Part shown: positions 36,008-47,084 of the stretch, piece after piece
Position numbering within the stretch: position 1 is the first letter of the stretch
Layout: each line of letters opens with the position of its first letter
Origin: Epiperipatus broadwayi
Taxonomy: Eukaryota; Onychophora; Udeonychophora; Euonychophora; Peripatidae
Length of the DNA: 64,000 nt
Direction: 5' to 3'
Assembly (NCBI GenBank): GCA_028023455.1
Contig: JAQFVV010006231.1
Span: 1,631,478 to 1,695,477 of the forward strand
Notes under the pieces: generated by a model
Told to the model about the DNA's origin: nothing
What the model saw: the letters and a program-made list of their open reading frames with translations, nothing else
Database searches by the model: none
Made by a program: the position numbers and the translations under genes

Positions 36008-39000
36008 TCACAGCATTGATGGTTGTTTTAACAATGACCATGTTGCTGCATGTAAGTGGGGGTTGGTTATTATTTTATCTCTATTTCGAATGTGTAGCAG
36101 TTTGTTGCTAAATGTAGCTGGGTGTCGTCTGGTGTTATTGCCAATTAAGAAAGTACATCGGGTGCACCAATACGCATATAGAACAAATGTGGCTGCCCTA
36201 ATGATAGGTATTGATCTTCCCTGAAAAGCAGCTATTATGTGATTAATGATTGTACCTGGTTTTCTGTAGGTGTTACACATCATCTGTCGTGTTTGGTTAA
36301 GTGCTACACATTGATAAATAAAGTGGTCCAGTGTCTCTTCTGCTCGATGGCAGAGTCCACAGAAGGGGTCAATAGATATATACATTCTTTTATGATAAAG
36401 AAAGTGGGTTGTTGGCAAGGCAATGAAATTGATTTTCATGATAAAATCAAAGTATTTGGGCTCTAGAGCCCATTTTTTATATTCCTTGAGTAGTCTCTTG
36501 TTGTTAATTCCTAGCATAGGTTGTATAACATTAGTATCTGCTTCTCTGTTTATTAAACCATAAATATCCCAGTATGAATACTTATGCAAATACTGTTCTG
36601 GAATCTTGTCTGTGGTTTTGCATTGGTATATAATGTTGGTGAAAAAGGAACCTTTTGGAGGTGATCTATCTGTTGGAGTAACTTCTAGCAAGTGGTTAAT
36701 TTTGGGGTATTTGGCAATTATTGTGATTATTGAGTTCCTTAACTTCTGTATATGAAAAACATTGATGTTGTGCAAGCCAAGTCCATTTTTTATTAGAGGT
36801 TGGCTAAGTTTTTTTGTGGAAATTGCTACTGTTTTTTTGGTCCAAAGTAGTTTATTATATATGGTTTTAATTTTTGAAATGAACCCCTTTGAGAATGAAA
36901 TAACCGGTACATAGTAAGTTATTTTGGTTGTGATAAGCTGGTTAATTAACTGTACTTTGGAATATAGTGAAAGATATGCCTTGGACAAGGAGTTTATAAT
37001 TTTTGTGGCTTCTTCTTTAAGTTTATTTTGGATATGACATCTCATTCCTGTAATTCCCATATGAAATGGGAACCCAAGGAAAGAGTTTGGTTTTGATTTG
37101 TAAATTGATGTACATAGTTTACCAGTGTATAGAAACCAGGCTGTGGTTTTTGCTGGATTAAATGATAATTCATATTTTTGTGAGTATTCTTGTAATATCT
37201 TTTGGAGTTGTGGTATTTGTTTTTTTGATGTTAGGAATATGGTAACATCATCCATATAGGCGATGCATGTAGTGTGCTGTGTTGTGTCTGGTATCTCGAT
37301 CCCAGTAAATGCATTTTGTATGCTTTTAATAGGGGGATTGATGTAAAATATAAACAGTGAACTAAGAGGGGATCCTTGGGATATAGATTTGGTGGGTGTG
37401 AAAGATGGTGAGTTTCTTCCATTTAAAGTTATATGGATCTCTCTGTTCAGAAGCAGGTTAGCAATTATATATAGATGTGTTCTAGGAATTTCTGTGTCTT
37501 TTAGCATTTTTAGAAGTGTGTATATATTGACTGAGTCAAATGCAGCTTCTATATCAAGCTGCACAACAACGGGTCCGTATTTTTTCCGCTGTTTTACTAT
37601 TGCTAGAATTGCTTTGAAGAATAAAGCTGCTTCTGTTGTTGAAGAGTTTTTCTTTGCATATTGTGCTTCGGAGATAAGTGGCATTATATACGGTTCAATT
37701 TCATCTTTAATAATTTTCTCCATAATTTTGATCGGCAAAGGTCCCATAGATATTGGTCTGAGGTCTGTAATAGGTGGAATAATTGCTTTCTTTTTATTAT
37801 AGGGTACTATGGCTATTGGATAGACACCCTCCATGGGTTGAATTTGTTGCGCTAGATGGTTTGCTAACTGACACAAATATTCAGTTGTGAATTTGCTTAG
37901 ATGCTTTAATACAAACAATGGAACTCCAGGACTACCTGGATGGCAAGCGTTTCGAATAGTATTTAGTTTTGTTGTGAATAGATCTTTTGTGAATGGGGTT
38001 TTTGTCTCTGGTGGGCCAAACAGATTATGTGGTATTTTATATGGTTGTCTTTCTTGTAATTTCTCTTTAAAATATTCAAAAATTGGCATAATCATATTGT
38101 GTCCTACATATGTTCCACTATTTGTATATAGTGCCATTGGCACTTTTACATCTGGTTGGTTCCCCAGCGCCCATCTTATATAATCTCTTGTCCAAGTGTG
38201 TGGCCTGGTTAGGCATACCTTGCTTTTCTTTATCTTCAGATAGCTTTTGAGTTCTTCACATGCTTTATTGTATGCATGTGTAAGCTTGAATATATACTGC
38301 TGGGTGCAGTGTGATGGGTTAATCATGATTATTCTCTGGTGTAACTGATCTGCCAGAGACAAAAGTCTTGATGGTGGAGGTTGTTTTTTTGTTATATGGT
38401 TGATGTTAAAGGACAACATTCCCATAAATGCTAGATATTTCTGGACCAGGTTCAAAGTCATATCTTTGATTTTGTTTAGCATTATGTAGGTCTCAGAGAA
38501 CAGAAATTCAGGGGTTGTTTCTGGGAGTAAAACTCTTATTGTTCTTGTAAGTGGAAAGGGTGATATTTGAATTTGGTCACAGTCAATTGTGACTATTTGA
38601 GCTGAGTGATCGGAAAAAGTTGAGGGAGTTAGTTTTATTTCAATCAGGTGGTGAAGCATTGGAGAATAAAAGCACAGATCAATAAGTGAAGAGAAGCGAT
38701 TATTGTGGAAAGAGATGGCATCATCTGGCAAAAAACCTTGGCCACTCATTAGTGGTATGTTTATTCTGTGAAGCCAACATTGGGTAAATTCCTGATATTT
38801 TAAATTAAAATCTCCAATTAAGATGGTTGGGTTTGAAGTTGTAGCTAACCTTGAATTAATGTTTGCAATTATGGTATCTATTTTTTTATCCTGTAAAGGC
38901 ATATTTACAAAAACCAGATTTATTGTTATGCTTTTTTGGTTGAAGGTTGCAATTAATAAGTTCATGTCAATGTGAATTATTTTGAACGTTGTGAATGGGC

Positions 39001-39238
39001 AATTTCTAGCAATTATGAGTCCAGTTCCAGCTGAGGGAGAGGAAGAGTCTCTGGAGCATGCACAGAAACCTTCCATATTTAAATGTTTGGCTGGGTCAGT
39101 TTGTGATCCAGCATAAATTTTTGTCTCAAGTATACCAAGCAAGTGTGGTTGTATATCCTTGATCCAATGTTTTAACTTATTAATTTTTGAGGTTGAGTTC
39201 AAACCCCTGACATTGATTGCCGCAATTTTTATTTTCAT
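36008..39238 (-). CDS. T3 ORF2: intact LINE endonuclease / reverse transcriptase
   Basis: An uninterrupted 1076-codon frame. Residues 1-220 are an APE-type endonuclease that nicks the target: AAINVRGLN (residues 6-14), LLGILETKIY with Glu38, ILIGDFN with GDFN at 142-145, SSLIDLCFYS (183-192) and SDH at 209-211. RT domain: DLRPISMGPLPIKIMEKI; motif A VVVQLDIEAAFDSV (about 556-569); SQGSPLSSLFIFYINP; catalytic YMDD at about 660-663 (37248-37259), where most LINEs read F/YADD; then KITYYVPVISF. A C-terminal knuckle CGLCHRAEETLDHFIYQC lies near residues 957-976. The ATG lies 28 bp after the ORF1 stop. The Tx1/L1-like assignment rests on the CCHC end and the PLS.L....I.P motif. It could be active if supplied with ORF1 protein. 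Confidence 0.93.
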   Translation of the reverse strand: MKIKIAAINVRGLNSTSKINKLKHWIKDIQPHLLGILETKIYAGSQTDPAKHLNMEGFCACSRDSSSPSAGTGLIIARNCPFTTFKIIHIDMNLLIATFNQKSITINLVFVNMPLQDKKIDTIIANINSRLATTSNPTILIGDFNLKYQEFTQCWLHRINIPLMSGQGFLPDDAISFHNNRFSSLIDLCFYSPMLHHLIEIKLTPSTFSDHSAQIVTIDCDQIQISPFPLTRTIRVLLPETTPEFLFSETYIMLNKIKDMTLNLVQKYLAFMGMLSFNINHITKKQPPPSRLLSLADQLHQRIIMINPSHCTQQYIFKLTHAYNKACEELKSYLKIKKSKVCLTRPHTWTRDYIRWALGNQPDVKVPMALYTNSGTYVGHNMIMPIFEYFKEKLQERQPYKIPHNLFGPPETKTPFTKDLFTTKLNTIRNACHPGSPGVPLFVLKHLSKFTTEYLCQLANHLAQQIQPMEGVYPIAIVPYNKKKAIIPPITDLRPISMGPLPIKIMEKIIKDEIEPYIMPLISEAQYAKKNSSTTEAALFFKAILAIVKQRKKYGPVVVQLDIEAAFDSVNIYTLLKMLKDTEIPRTHLYIIANLLLNREIHITLNGRNSPSFTPTKSISQGSPLSSLFIFYINPPIKSIQNAFTGIEIPDTTQHTTCIAYMDDVTIFLTSKKQIPQLQKILQEYSQKYELSFNPAKTTAWFLYTGKLCTSIYKSKPNSFLGFPFHMGITGMRCHIQNKLKEEATKIINSLSKAYLSLYSKVQLINQLITTKITYYVPVISFSKGFISKIKTIYNKLLWTKKTVAISTKKLSQPLIKNGLGLHNINVFHIQKLRNSIITIIAKYPKINHLLEVTPTDRSPPKGSFFTNIIYQCKTTDKIPEQYLHKYSYWDIYGLINREADTNVIQPMLGINNKRLLKEYKKWALEPKYFDFIMKINFIALPTTHFLYHKRMYISIDPFCGLCHRAEETLDHFIYQCVALNQTRQMMCNTYRKPGTIINHIIAAFQGRSIPIIRAATFVLYAYWCTRCTFLIGNNTRRHPATFSNKLLHIRNRDKIITNPHLHAATWSLLKQPSML

Positions 39239-39266
39239 TATATGTTTTTTGATTGAGATTTAAATA

Positions 39267-40791
39267 TTAGGGTTGATCTGGTGTTTCTTCCCATTCATTC
39301 TCATATTCCATTTCCAGATCTTCATCTGTTTCCACTGTAGTTGTATTGTTGTGATCAGAAAGGCTAAGGTTGGCTTCTGTTTTGATTTTTTTGGGCCCTC
39401 TATTTTTCTTTGGTGGGCGGCCTGGTCTTCTTCTTTGTTCTGTGTCAGCTTTGGTGATTTGAGGCATATTTGGGGTGATAGCTTTCATAATTTCCATTGT
39501 TGTATTATTTTTAATATTGGGTGTTTGGTGTGTTATATATATTTTTACTTGATCACTATTACTGTGTGAGTTTATTTGTTCTTTTATTATCTCTTTTTCA
39601 TTGGTATTTTTGATAGGCTGACTTAGATTGTGCGCTATTTTTTCCATTGGAGCCTCTTGAGGTTGTCGACTTTCTGTTTTTTTTATCAGTGGGGGTTTGA
39701 ATTCTATTGGTTGATTTTGTTGATAAATCCAGAATTTCAGGTGCTGGCAATGTGTGTGCAGTTTTTTTATTATTCAATTGCTGTTGATCTGTGGTTTTTT
39801 TATTAATTTTTTCTTGTTTATTAGTTGTTTTCATTAGCTGTTTTGTACTGTTTGATTCCGGTTGGTGAGCTTCTGTTGGTTGATCTTCAGAGCTCGGTTG
39901 GGTTTTTTGGTTGATTTTGGTGTTGCAATCGATTGCTAAGTGTCCGGTTTCACCGCACGCAAAACATCTCGGCCTTAATCCTTTTATGTGAATAGTCAGT
40001 ATTGCATTCTGGTCAATTATTTGTGTTGGAATATCCTCCGGGTTTACATTGTCATTCAGCTTTATTTTGAAATGAAAGTTGTTGCTGAAAACCGGTATGG
40101 GGGTGTCGGATAAGTAGATTTGTTTTATATAAATAGCTTTGCCAAATGACTGTATTAATTTTTGAAAATCCTGAATAGTATATCCGAAGTAAGTGTTTTT
40201 AATTATTCCGTTACAATAGTTTTGCAAGCTTTGATCGACTATTATTAGCGCGTAGCTTCCCAAAGTTTTTACTTTAGTTTGAAATCTTGCATGCTGATGT
40301 TCATCGAAAAACTGAATTGCAACGTATCACGAGTTTGGATGCTCTCCAATACTAGAGACTGTATCCCACAATGCTGTTGCTGTCAGCTCCTCGTAAAGAA
40401 GCTCTCTGGGGAATTTATAGAGTGTTAAATTCCTATCAGTGACAGCTAACACTAATGATCTCGGTGAAAAAAAATTTTGGAAAGTTGCGAATAATTTTTT
40501 TGGGATGGTGCTGTTGAAATTAACGTTTATTTCTTGCAGTTCATCTTGATTCCATATTGTTGGGGAGGGCTCTTCATTATTGTTTTCCATGAGGTTTAAA
40601 TTATTTATGTCGGCTTGATTTACCTTCCTAAATCTTGCTGTCTGTGTTAATGCTGGACTTTTTTCGATGCTGTGAAGCTGCTGGTTTATTTTTGTTACGT
40701 TTGCATATGTTTTTGCGATAGTGGCAGTTTTCATTTTATCGCCGTTTGTTTGAGCGCAATTTACGTCGTTTGCTTCTTGACGTGACGCCAT
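39267..40791 (-). pseudogene. T3 ORF1: RRM-like, CCHC and AT-hook protein, two lesions
   Basis: About 508 codons. It starts MASRQEANDVN; then YKFPRELLYEELTA ... YVAIQFFDEH (RRM-like) and YTIQDFQKLIQSFG; TPIPVFSN; NVNPEDIPTQI; a CCHC knuckle CFACGETGHLAIDC (about 39928-39967); a Gln/Lys/Thr-rich linker; an AT-hook RRRPGRPPKKNRGPKK (about 39395-39440); and an acidic tail (TDEDLEMEYENEWEE). Lesions: a TGA at about 40330-40345, where T1 has an Arg codon, so a single C-to-T change explains it; and a frameshift at about 39600-39645. Likely roles are RNA binding, nucleic-acid chaperoning and, through the AT-hook, contact with AT-rich DNA. This is the domain order of T1. The AT-hook function is inferred. 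Confidence 0.88.
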
Positions 40792-40967
40792 GCTTGTTTA
40801 TGATGTTAGAATTTATTTTTTGTTATGAACGACCATTTTACTTACATTTTGCTAGAAAAACATCTATCACAGATATATATCACAGTTTTTAAGTGTGAAA
40901 ACGATTAGAATATGGGGAAAAAAAAGATTATTAATAAGACCTTCGTTCTTGATGACTTAGGCACACA

Positions 40968-40979
40968 CGCGCATGCGCA
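40968..40979. promoter_or_regulatory. NRF-1-like site at the T3 5' end
   Basis: CGCGCATGCGCA fits the NRF-1 consensus YGCGCAYGCGCR at every position. It lies about 15 bp inside the T3 5' terminus. T1 shares the GCGCATGCGC core at the same place, so it is an element feature rather than host flank. The promoter role is inferred. Confidence 0.6.
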
Positions 40980-40992
40980 TTCTCTCTTCTTC

Positions 40993-41015
40993 TTATTATT
41001 ATTATTATTATTATT

Positions 41016-41092
<77 letters not shown>

Positions 41093-41102
41093 CATTATTA
41101 TT
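40993..41102. repeat. (TTA)n(TCA)n(TTA)n compound array
   Basis: TTA units, then about 12 TCA units (41017-41053), then TTA units with one TCA near the end. It flanks the 5' end of T3. Confidence 0.96.
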
Positions 41103-41927
41103 GGCCATTACAACTTTGTACTTTACATAAAAAGGTGATCTTCTGAACTGATTACAAATAGCACATGGAAAGAAAGTGGAGAAAAATTGGGAACTAAGAT
41201 GTGAATCAAGTTGAACAGTATAAATTGGGGGTTCTTTGATAATTAATAAATATCTATTCCACCATGAATAGATCAATTAGAGATGAGAAATTTGGGGTTG
41301 TTTAACAATAATGGAATAGATAATGGATAAAAAAATTCATTTCTCTTTTGGGTAGAACACTTATGAAAAAACTAAATATTCATTTTGTAAAGTCAAAATA
41401 TAAAACTTCCATTAGAAGTTTTATAAGTTTCTAAAACAAATGCTTCAAAATTTCTTGATCACTAATTTTCATAAGTGGGATAGATATACAAACAAAAAGA
41501 TCACAAATAAAAGAATTGTTTTGAAAACAGTGCTGTTTTTCATTCAAATACCTTGATGATTTTTAGGTATGGAAAAAGTTAGACATTACCTTTTTCATAA
41601 GTTTGACAAATAATAGATGTAAGATGACAATAAGGTGCTAATATAATATGAAAATTCAATCTTTTTAGAAAAAATTTTCTTATGAATAATTTTTCAGCTT
41701 TTGAGATTTCTTACATCTTAATTAAGAGATAAGAAAGTATTGACTAGTTTTAGAGGCTCAAGTTTTCAAGATTCTCATTCTTTGTATTCACATCTGTATA
41801 TATAAAGCTGTATTCCAAACAAAACATTTTCAACAACACAGGTTAGTAATTATACAATGTTTCAAGCAGTATTATTCTCCACTCTTCTTCAGGTGTTGTT
41901 GGCCTGATACCTTAAGCCTTTGATAGA
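41103..41927. other. AT-rich spacer; possible further repeat edge at 41103
   Basis: The sequence directly after the TTA array (GGCCATTACAACTTTG...) could be the 3' end of another minus-strand element, since every other TTA edge here is one. I see no protein homology to prove it. Confidence 0.3.
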
Positions 41928-42002
41928 ATAGCTCAGATGGTTAGAGTGTTCACCTTAAATTCGATATTCAAAAAACATTTTCAGGTTCAATAATCCTCTG
42001 AA
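41928..42002 (+). repeat. tRNA-derived SINE head, family B, copy 1
   Basis: An A-box-like TAGCTCAGATGGTTAGAG and a B-box-like AGGTTCAATAATCC about 45 nt downstream, with CCTTAAAT in the anticodon position. This resembles a Lys-type tRNA head, as in known cephalopod SINEs. Too degenerate to be a functional tRNA. Confidence 0.55.
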
Positions 42003-42584
42003 CAATATTTTATATTTATTGAAAATTTGTATAATCATTGCAGTCCAGTCTAGTTTTTTTATTGCTGCCTCTTTCAATAGTTATCTAGTTTCCTTTTAAA
42101 AGACATAGTTTGTTGAATGCTTAATCTTATCATGATTTAATATAATTTTATTTTCTTGCCAAATTTTCTCTTACTGCCAATGCTAGTTCCATCCTTATCA
42201 AAAACATTCATTTAACATATTCTTGCCATGTGTTATCTTTAAAAGTTTTTTAATCCTTCCTAGTTCTAATGCATACACATTTTATCCCATATAGTAACAA
42301 AATTCATCATATTTGTATGGTAAATTAAGATTAGTTTTAAAATTCTCACATTTAGTTAAATTTGGCTTTTTCTCTATTGGAATGACTTTTTTTTTTTCAA
42401 TAACAAATTGTAACATCATTATTTATAACTTCTCTAAAATTCTTTTTTCTCACAATCTTCGATAACTCAATTGGAAATAAGAACAACTGTACTATTTCTA
42501 ACCTGTTTACATCACAGCGATAAATACTTTTACAAATTCTTATATTAATTTAGGATCTATTTTATCTATATGGCCTTTTTTTAT
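42003..42584. other. AT-rich spacer
   Basis: No feature recognised before the target duplication of the SINE at 42601. Confidence 0.4.
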
Positions 42585-42600
42585 ATCTCATACACCAGTT

Positions 42601-42703
42601 TTTTTCTCATGTGTCATAGCATCAGCCGGGAAGCGAACCCGCTAACCTGTGACAACTGCTTGTAAAGCAGCTGTCGCTGACCTCTCGACCACCACTGCTT
42701 GAC
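42601..42703 (-). repeat. tRNA-derived SINE, family A, copy 3, with target duplication
   Basis: Minus-strand sense: GTCAAGCAGTGGTGG, A-box-like TGGTCGAGAGGTCAGC, anticodon arm GCTGCTTTACAAGCAG, B-box-like GCGGGTTCGCTTCCC, then GATGCTATGACACATGAG and A's. Flanks ATCTCATACACCAGTT (42585-42600) and ATCTCATACTCCAGTT (42704-42719) match at 15/16, a clear target duplication that fixes the ends. The unit is only about 103 bp, with no SINE body beyond the tRNA head. Confidence 0.92.
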
Positions 42704-42719
42704 ATCTCATACTCCAGTT

Positions 42720-42909
42720 GAAGGCTTTTTTTCCCCCCAATTCTTCTATGCAGCTACTTAAAAAAAAAAAATCTTTGATTAAAACTTCATTTTTGGGCCT
42801 TGTCTTAACAATCTAAATTCATTAATGGATGAAAAATAATCATTATTATTATGTGCTAAGACCATAAAACCAATTACTCAAAGCTTTAATTGGTGTTTAA
42901 ATATAGATG
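42720..42909. other. AT-rich spacer
   Basis: Nothing recognised. Confidence 0.4.
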
Positions 42910-43202
42910 ATAACAATCAACCCTTAAGCTATCAACAATATAACAATAAACTTGGTATCATCTTTATCTTTCAAAACAGGTTATATATGCCTGATTAATT
43001 TTTTTAATTTTATTTGCCTGATTAATGAGGTTTGTTTAAACTTCTTTCCATTTTTAATCTCACACTGCTTGGTCAAGTTGTAATCTTTAGTGTCTATTTT
43101 GACATATCAGACTATAGATAAAGGTGGTACCACTATTATTGTTAAAGGAGGTTGCCTTGATTACAGGTTGAGATTATTGATAGCTTAAGGGTTGATTGTT
43201 AT
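42910..43202. mobile_element. MITE with perfect 26-bp terminal inverted repeats
   Basis: The left end ATAACAATCAACCCTTAAGC continues to CTATCAA (42910-42935). The right end 43177-43202 is its exact reverse complement. Inside, a weaker inverted pair (TTGGTATCATCTTTATC against GATAAAGGTGGTACCA) extends the fold. It is 293 bp and non-coding. No target duplication was seen, so the superfamily is undetermined. Confidence 0.85.
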
Positions 43203-44167
43203 AATAATTATATTTTTTTATATATGATATAAATAAAATATATGGTACATTTTATTAAGATATGTTTGTTTGTTTGCTTTAAAATGATGATTCAGTGAAC
43301 CATACTTCAAAGAAAAATATTAAAGTACTTAATAAATAAATGACAAACATTTAATTTATATAATATATATCGCTTTATAGTTATTATCTTAAATATCAAA
43401 ATCGCTAATCGAATTTTTCATTCTAATGCTAATTTTTGAAACACAAGATGTGATTTTAGAATGGTTAAATTAATAGAAAAACAGACCGTTATATTAAAAA
43501 ATTATTTGAATCCTTTTATGTGCCCTTGTACAAATTTATCCTCTATTGAAAAAAAATAATTTGAATTTTGAAATGCATTACTTTATACATGTATATATAA
43601 GGTAATGTATTAATTTTACAATAAATATATAAATAGATAGATAGTAGTAAAAATATTTTGTTCTTGTGCAATTTATTAGAAAAATATCTTCATCACTCTT
43701 GGGCTTGACATAAAAAAAAATTATGAAATTTTATTCCATTAACCATTAGCCATTATAGATAAAACAATTACCGTTAAGTTTATTTCTCTCTATTGAGTCA
43801 TTTTGTTTCAACTTCCATTTGTCATTCAATGTTTATCAAACTATAAATCAATTCGTAATGCAGCATTGTTATATCTCATTCAGTCAAATATATATCATAT
43901 TGGAAACTCTGTTTAAGATGTGTGTATATAAATAAATGCATAATGCAGGTCGTGCAACAAGAAATTGTTCTTAATTAAATTATTGCATTTTTCTGAAAGT
44001 ATCATGCGCAATGTAGTGCAGTGGTGAAATAGTGGACTCCAGGCTGAAAATATTGCTGTTGAGTATTATATTTATATAAAATTTTAATGAATTGTTCAAT
44101 GTGTCGCAGTAGATCTTAAACATCACACTATCTCCCGACTGCAAAATTACTTTTTACCGAAAGAAAT
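43203..44167. other. AT-rich spacer
   Basis: AT-rich with TA runs; nothing coding recognised. Confidence 0.4.
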
Positions 44168-44222
44168 AATAATTAACCACTATTTAATAATTAACCACTA
44201 TTTAATAATTAACCACTATTTA
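44168..44222. repeat. 19-bp tandem repeat, three units
   Basis: Unit TAATAATTAACCACTATTT, repeated three times with near identity. Confidence 0.9.
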
Positions 44223-44576
44223 ACATCTTAAATTATTAGCAGCAAAATAAAACAATGGTCTCCATATAAATTAAGCATAACCATAGCTCATCAGGTTTAT
44301 ATAATAATGTGGGTACTAATTATCTTCATAGTTTGTTAAAATTAAAATTATTTGTAATGAATAATATTTCTGTAGTGTAATTTTCACTACACCATTCTCA
44401 CACAAAATAGGGACTAGTTTCCATCCACTTTCAACACCTTGTGATGATACAAATCATAAACATATGACTAAAGACGTGAAAAAGATGTATAATCATCAAG
44501 ATGCATATTTCATGCTGAACTAGCACTCATCAGTTGGTCCAGACTACAATCTCTTACACATATTTTTATCAGTGTT

Positions 44577-44805
<229 letters not shown>

Positions 44806-45313
44806 GAGTTTAATCAATGTGTCAAACTTGCTGTCCTTACAACTTTGACACAAACCACTTCATTGAAGTATATTAATAATTTTTATTAATCATTCATTAG
44901 ACTAGAGATCATCCAATAATGACTAATATTTCTGTAGTGAAATTTTCACTACACCATTCTCACACAATATATGTACTGGTTTCTATTAACTTTTTTAACA
45001 CCCCATGGATATAATCATAGACATATAACCAAAGACATAAAAAAAAGATGTATGATCCCCAAGATGTACATTTTATGCTGAACCAGCATTCTTCAGTTGT
45101 CCCAGACCACAATCTGTTACACATATCTATATCATTGTTCAGTATACATATAGATAGCAAATTACTACACTACAGAAATATTATTCATTATTGGATAATC
45201 TCTAGTCTAGATGAATGACTAATAAAAATTATTAATATACTTCCATTAAGTAGTTTGTGTCAAAGTTGTATGGGCAGCAAGTTTGATACTTATTAATTAA
45301 ACTGTAGTAATTT

Positions 45314-45392
45314 GTTATATATATATATATATATATACATATATACTATAGTTTAATATAATAAGTATATATATATATATATATATATATAC
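45314..45392. repeat. (TA)n microsatellite
   Basis: Two TA runs around a short AT-rich segment inside the inverted-repeat cluster. Confidence 0.9.
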
Positions 45393-45665
45393 ACTGAACA
45401 ATGATAAAAATATGTGTAAGAGATTGTGGTCTGGGCCAATCTGATGAGTGCTGGTTCAGCATGATTAAATGTGTTGGGGATCATACATCTTTTTCACATG
45501 TCTTTGGTTATATGTTTATTATTACATCCCTCTACAAGGAGTTAAAAGTGGATAGAAACTAGTCCCTATTTTGTGGGAGAGTGGTGTAGTGAAAATTACA
45601 CTACAGAAATATTATTCATTATTGGATAATCTTTAGTCTAATGAATGACTACTAAAACCTATTAA

Positions 45666-46686
45666 AATGACTAATAATTGAAAATCTAATTGAAACCCAA
45701 AAAACTTTTTTGCTGAAAGCTGTTTTAGAATGCATATAGAAGTAATTACTTAATAAAGTATTGGTGGAAGTAATAAAATAGGTACAAGTTTACTGTTGTT
45801 GCCATCTCTAACACATTTTATTGTGGTATCCCAGTATTTAGAATTATATCATAAACTTTAATATGCTCTTTATATTATTGAAAAGCATTATTTTAGATAG
45901 ACTATTCATCATGATTAGCTTCTCAGTCTCTTTTTATCATTATCCCCTCACTCTTAAAAAAAATTATCAGATTTTTTTTTAACCAGTGCAAATAAAATCC
46001 CTTCAAATTCACTGGCAAATATATATTCCATCCGAGAAGGGGGGAAAAAATCTCTGTTTATATGTGCATTTTAAACATGCCTAACATTGTTTTAACATAA
46101 TGGCAAATGTTTAGACACAATTGAAATATGTCAGATATGATTCAACAATTTTATTAACACTGAAAATAATAAGAAAATTAAAATAATTTATATTTTATAC
46201 AAGGTTGACACATTGTTAGTTACAAGAGAAACATCTATTATAAATATATAATAGTAAAGACTAACTGATAGTAGACAATAGGAAATAGAAGGTTAATGAA
46301 TGTTTAATATTATGTTTACCAATTCTATTACTTTGTTGATTATGGGAGTTCGTCCATATCCTTACTGGATTGATTACATCACAATGGTGGCTAAACCTAC
46401 TGATCTGCAATCTTGACAGCACTTTGAAAACTGTTATATGATGACTGGAGGGTTATTTCTTTGTTATTTAAGCACTATGAATATTTCATTACACAGTTAA
46501 TGAGGAAAGTGCCATCTTCCATTTTATGTATTACTTTATTAAAATAGAGGATAAATAATTAGAGACAAAATGCTAGCTGACAAATATTGTTCAAATCCTC
46601 TTGATTCCTTCAATTTTGGGAATCAGGAGGATTTGAACCAATTCTCATAGATAAATAAGACATTTCTACTGATGGTTGCTATTGCA
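45666..46686. other. AT-rich spacer
   Basis: No gene recognised. A local inverted repeat around an AATTTTGGG spacer at about 46590-46635 (TCAAATCCTC ... GAGGATTTGA) is notable. Confidence 0.4.
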
Positions 46687-46762
46687 GAATAACTCATTTG
46701 GTTAGAGTGTTGCCTTAAAATTTAATATTCAAGAATCTAAAGGTGTAAGTTCGACTCCTATG
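46687..46762 (+). repeat. tRNA-derived SINE head, family B, copy 2
   Basis: A-box-like TAACTCATTTGGTTAGAGTG, CCTTAAAA in the anticodon region, and B-box-like AAGTTCGACTCCTATG. It is followed by GGTTAGGCCAGCAATACCTG, whose reverse complement resembles the sequence just before copy 1 (CAGGTGTTGTTGGCCTG at 41890-41906). Confidence 0.6.
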
Positions 46763-47084
46763 CTAATATTGTCACTGGTTAGGCCAGCAATACCTGATAA
46801 ACATGGTGTACATGTAATAATTATCAACCTATATTGTCTATTTGTGTGTTATTACTAACAAGTTGTTTGCATTTGCAAAGTTTAAATTAAGTTCAAATTT
46901 TTCTAGACTTTCATGGAAATAATCCCAACATGATATCACATCTAATATAGCATCATCACAAACATTTAGACAAATACTGGGTGATTCTATCCATGTCAGA
47001 AAATGTATTTTCCATCTTAGTACACAATTTTCAATCTTTTGCGAATATGATTGATATTTGGTATATCATATTGTGGTTTAATGT

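Larger units (their letters stand above)
35745..40992 (-). mobile_element. LINE T3, Tx1/L1-like, full length, best-preserved copy
   Basis: About 5.25 kb. The 5' UTR (40792-40992) carries a GCGCATGCGC palindrome near its start. ORF1 (40791-39267) has one nonsense codon and one frameshift. ORF2 (39238-36008) is intact. The 3' UTR (36007-35745) ends CAATAAAGCCTTTATTGAAA, then CG and (TAA)n on its sense strand. Both flanks are TTA-type arrays (35668-35744 and 40993-41102). It is probably the most recent insertion of its family in the window. Confidence 0.93.

Noticed and set aside
37248-37259. YMDD as a sign of an LTR retrotransposon or retrovirus
   Set aside because: The surrounding motifs (APE endonuclease, SQGSPLS, C-terminal CCHC) and the absence of LTRs, RNase H and integrase show a non-LTR element.
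36008-38183. Several plus-strand open frames over T3
   Set aside because: They lie antisense to the intact ORF2 and show no motifs of their own.
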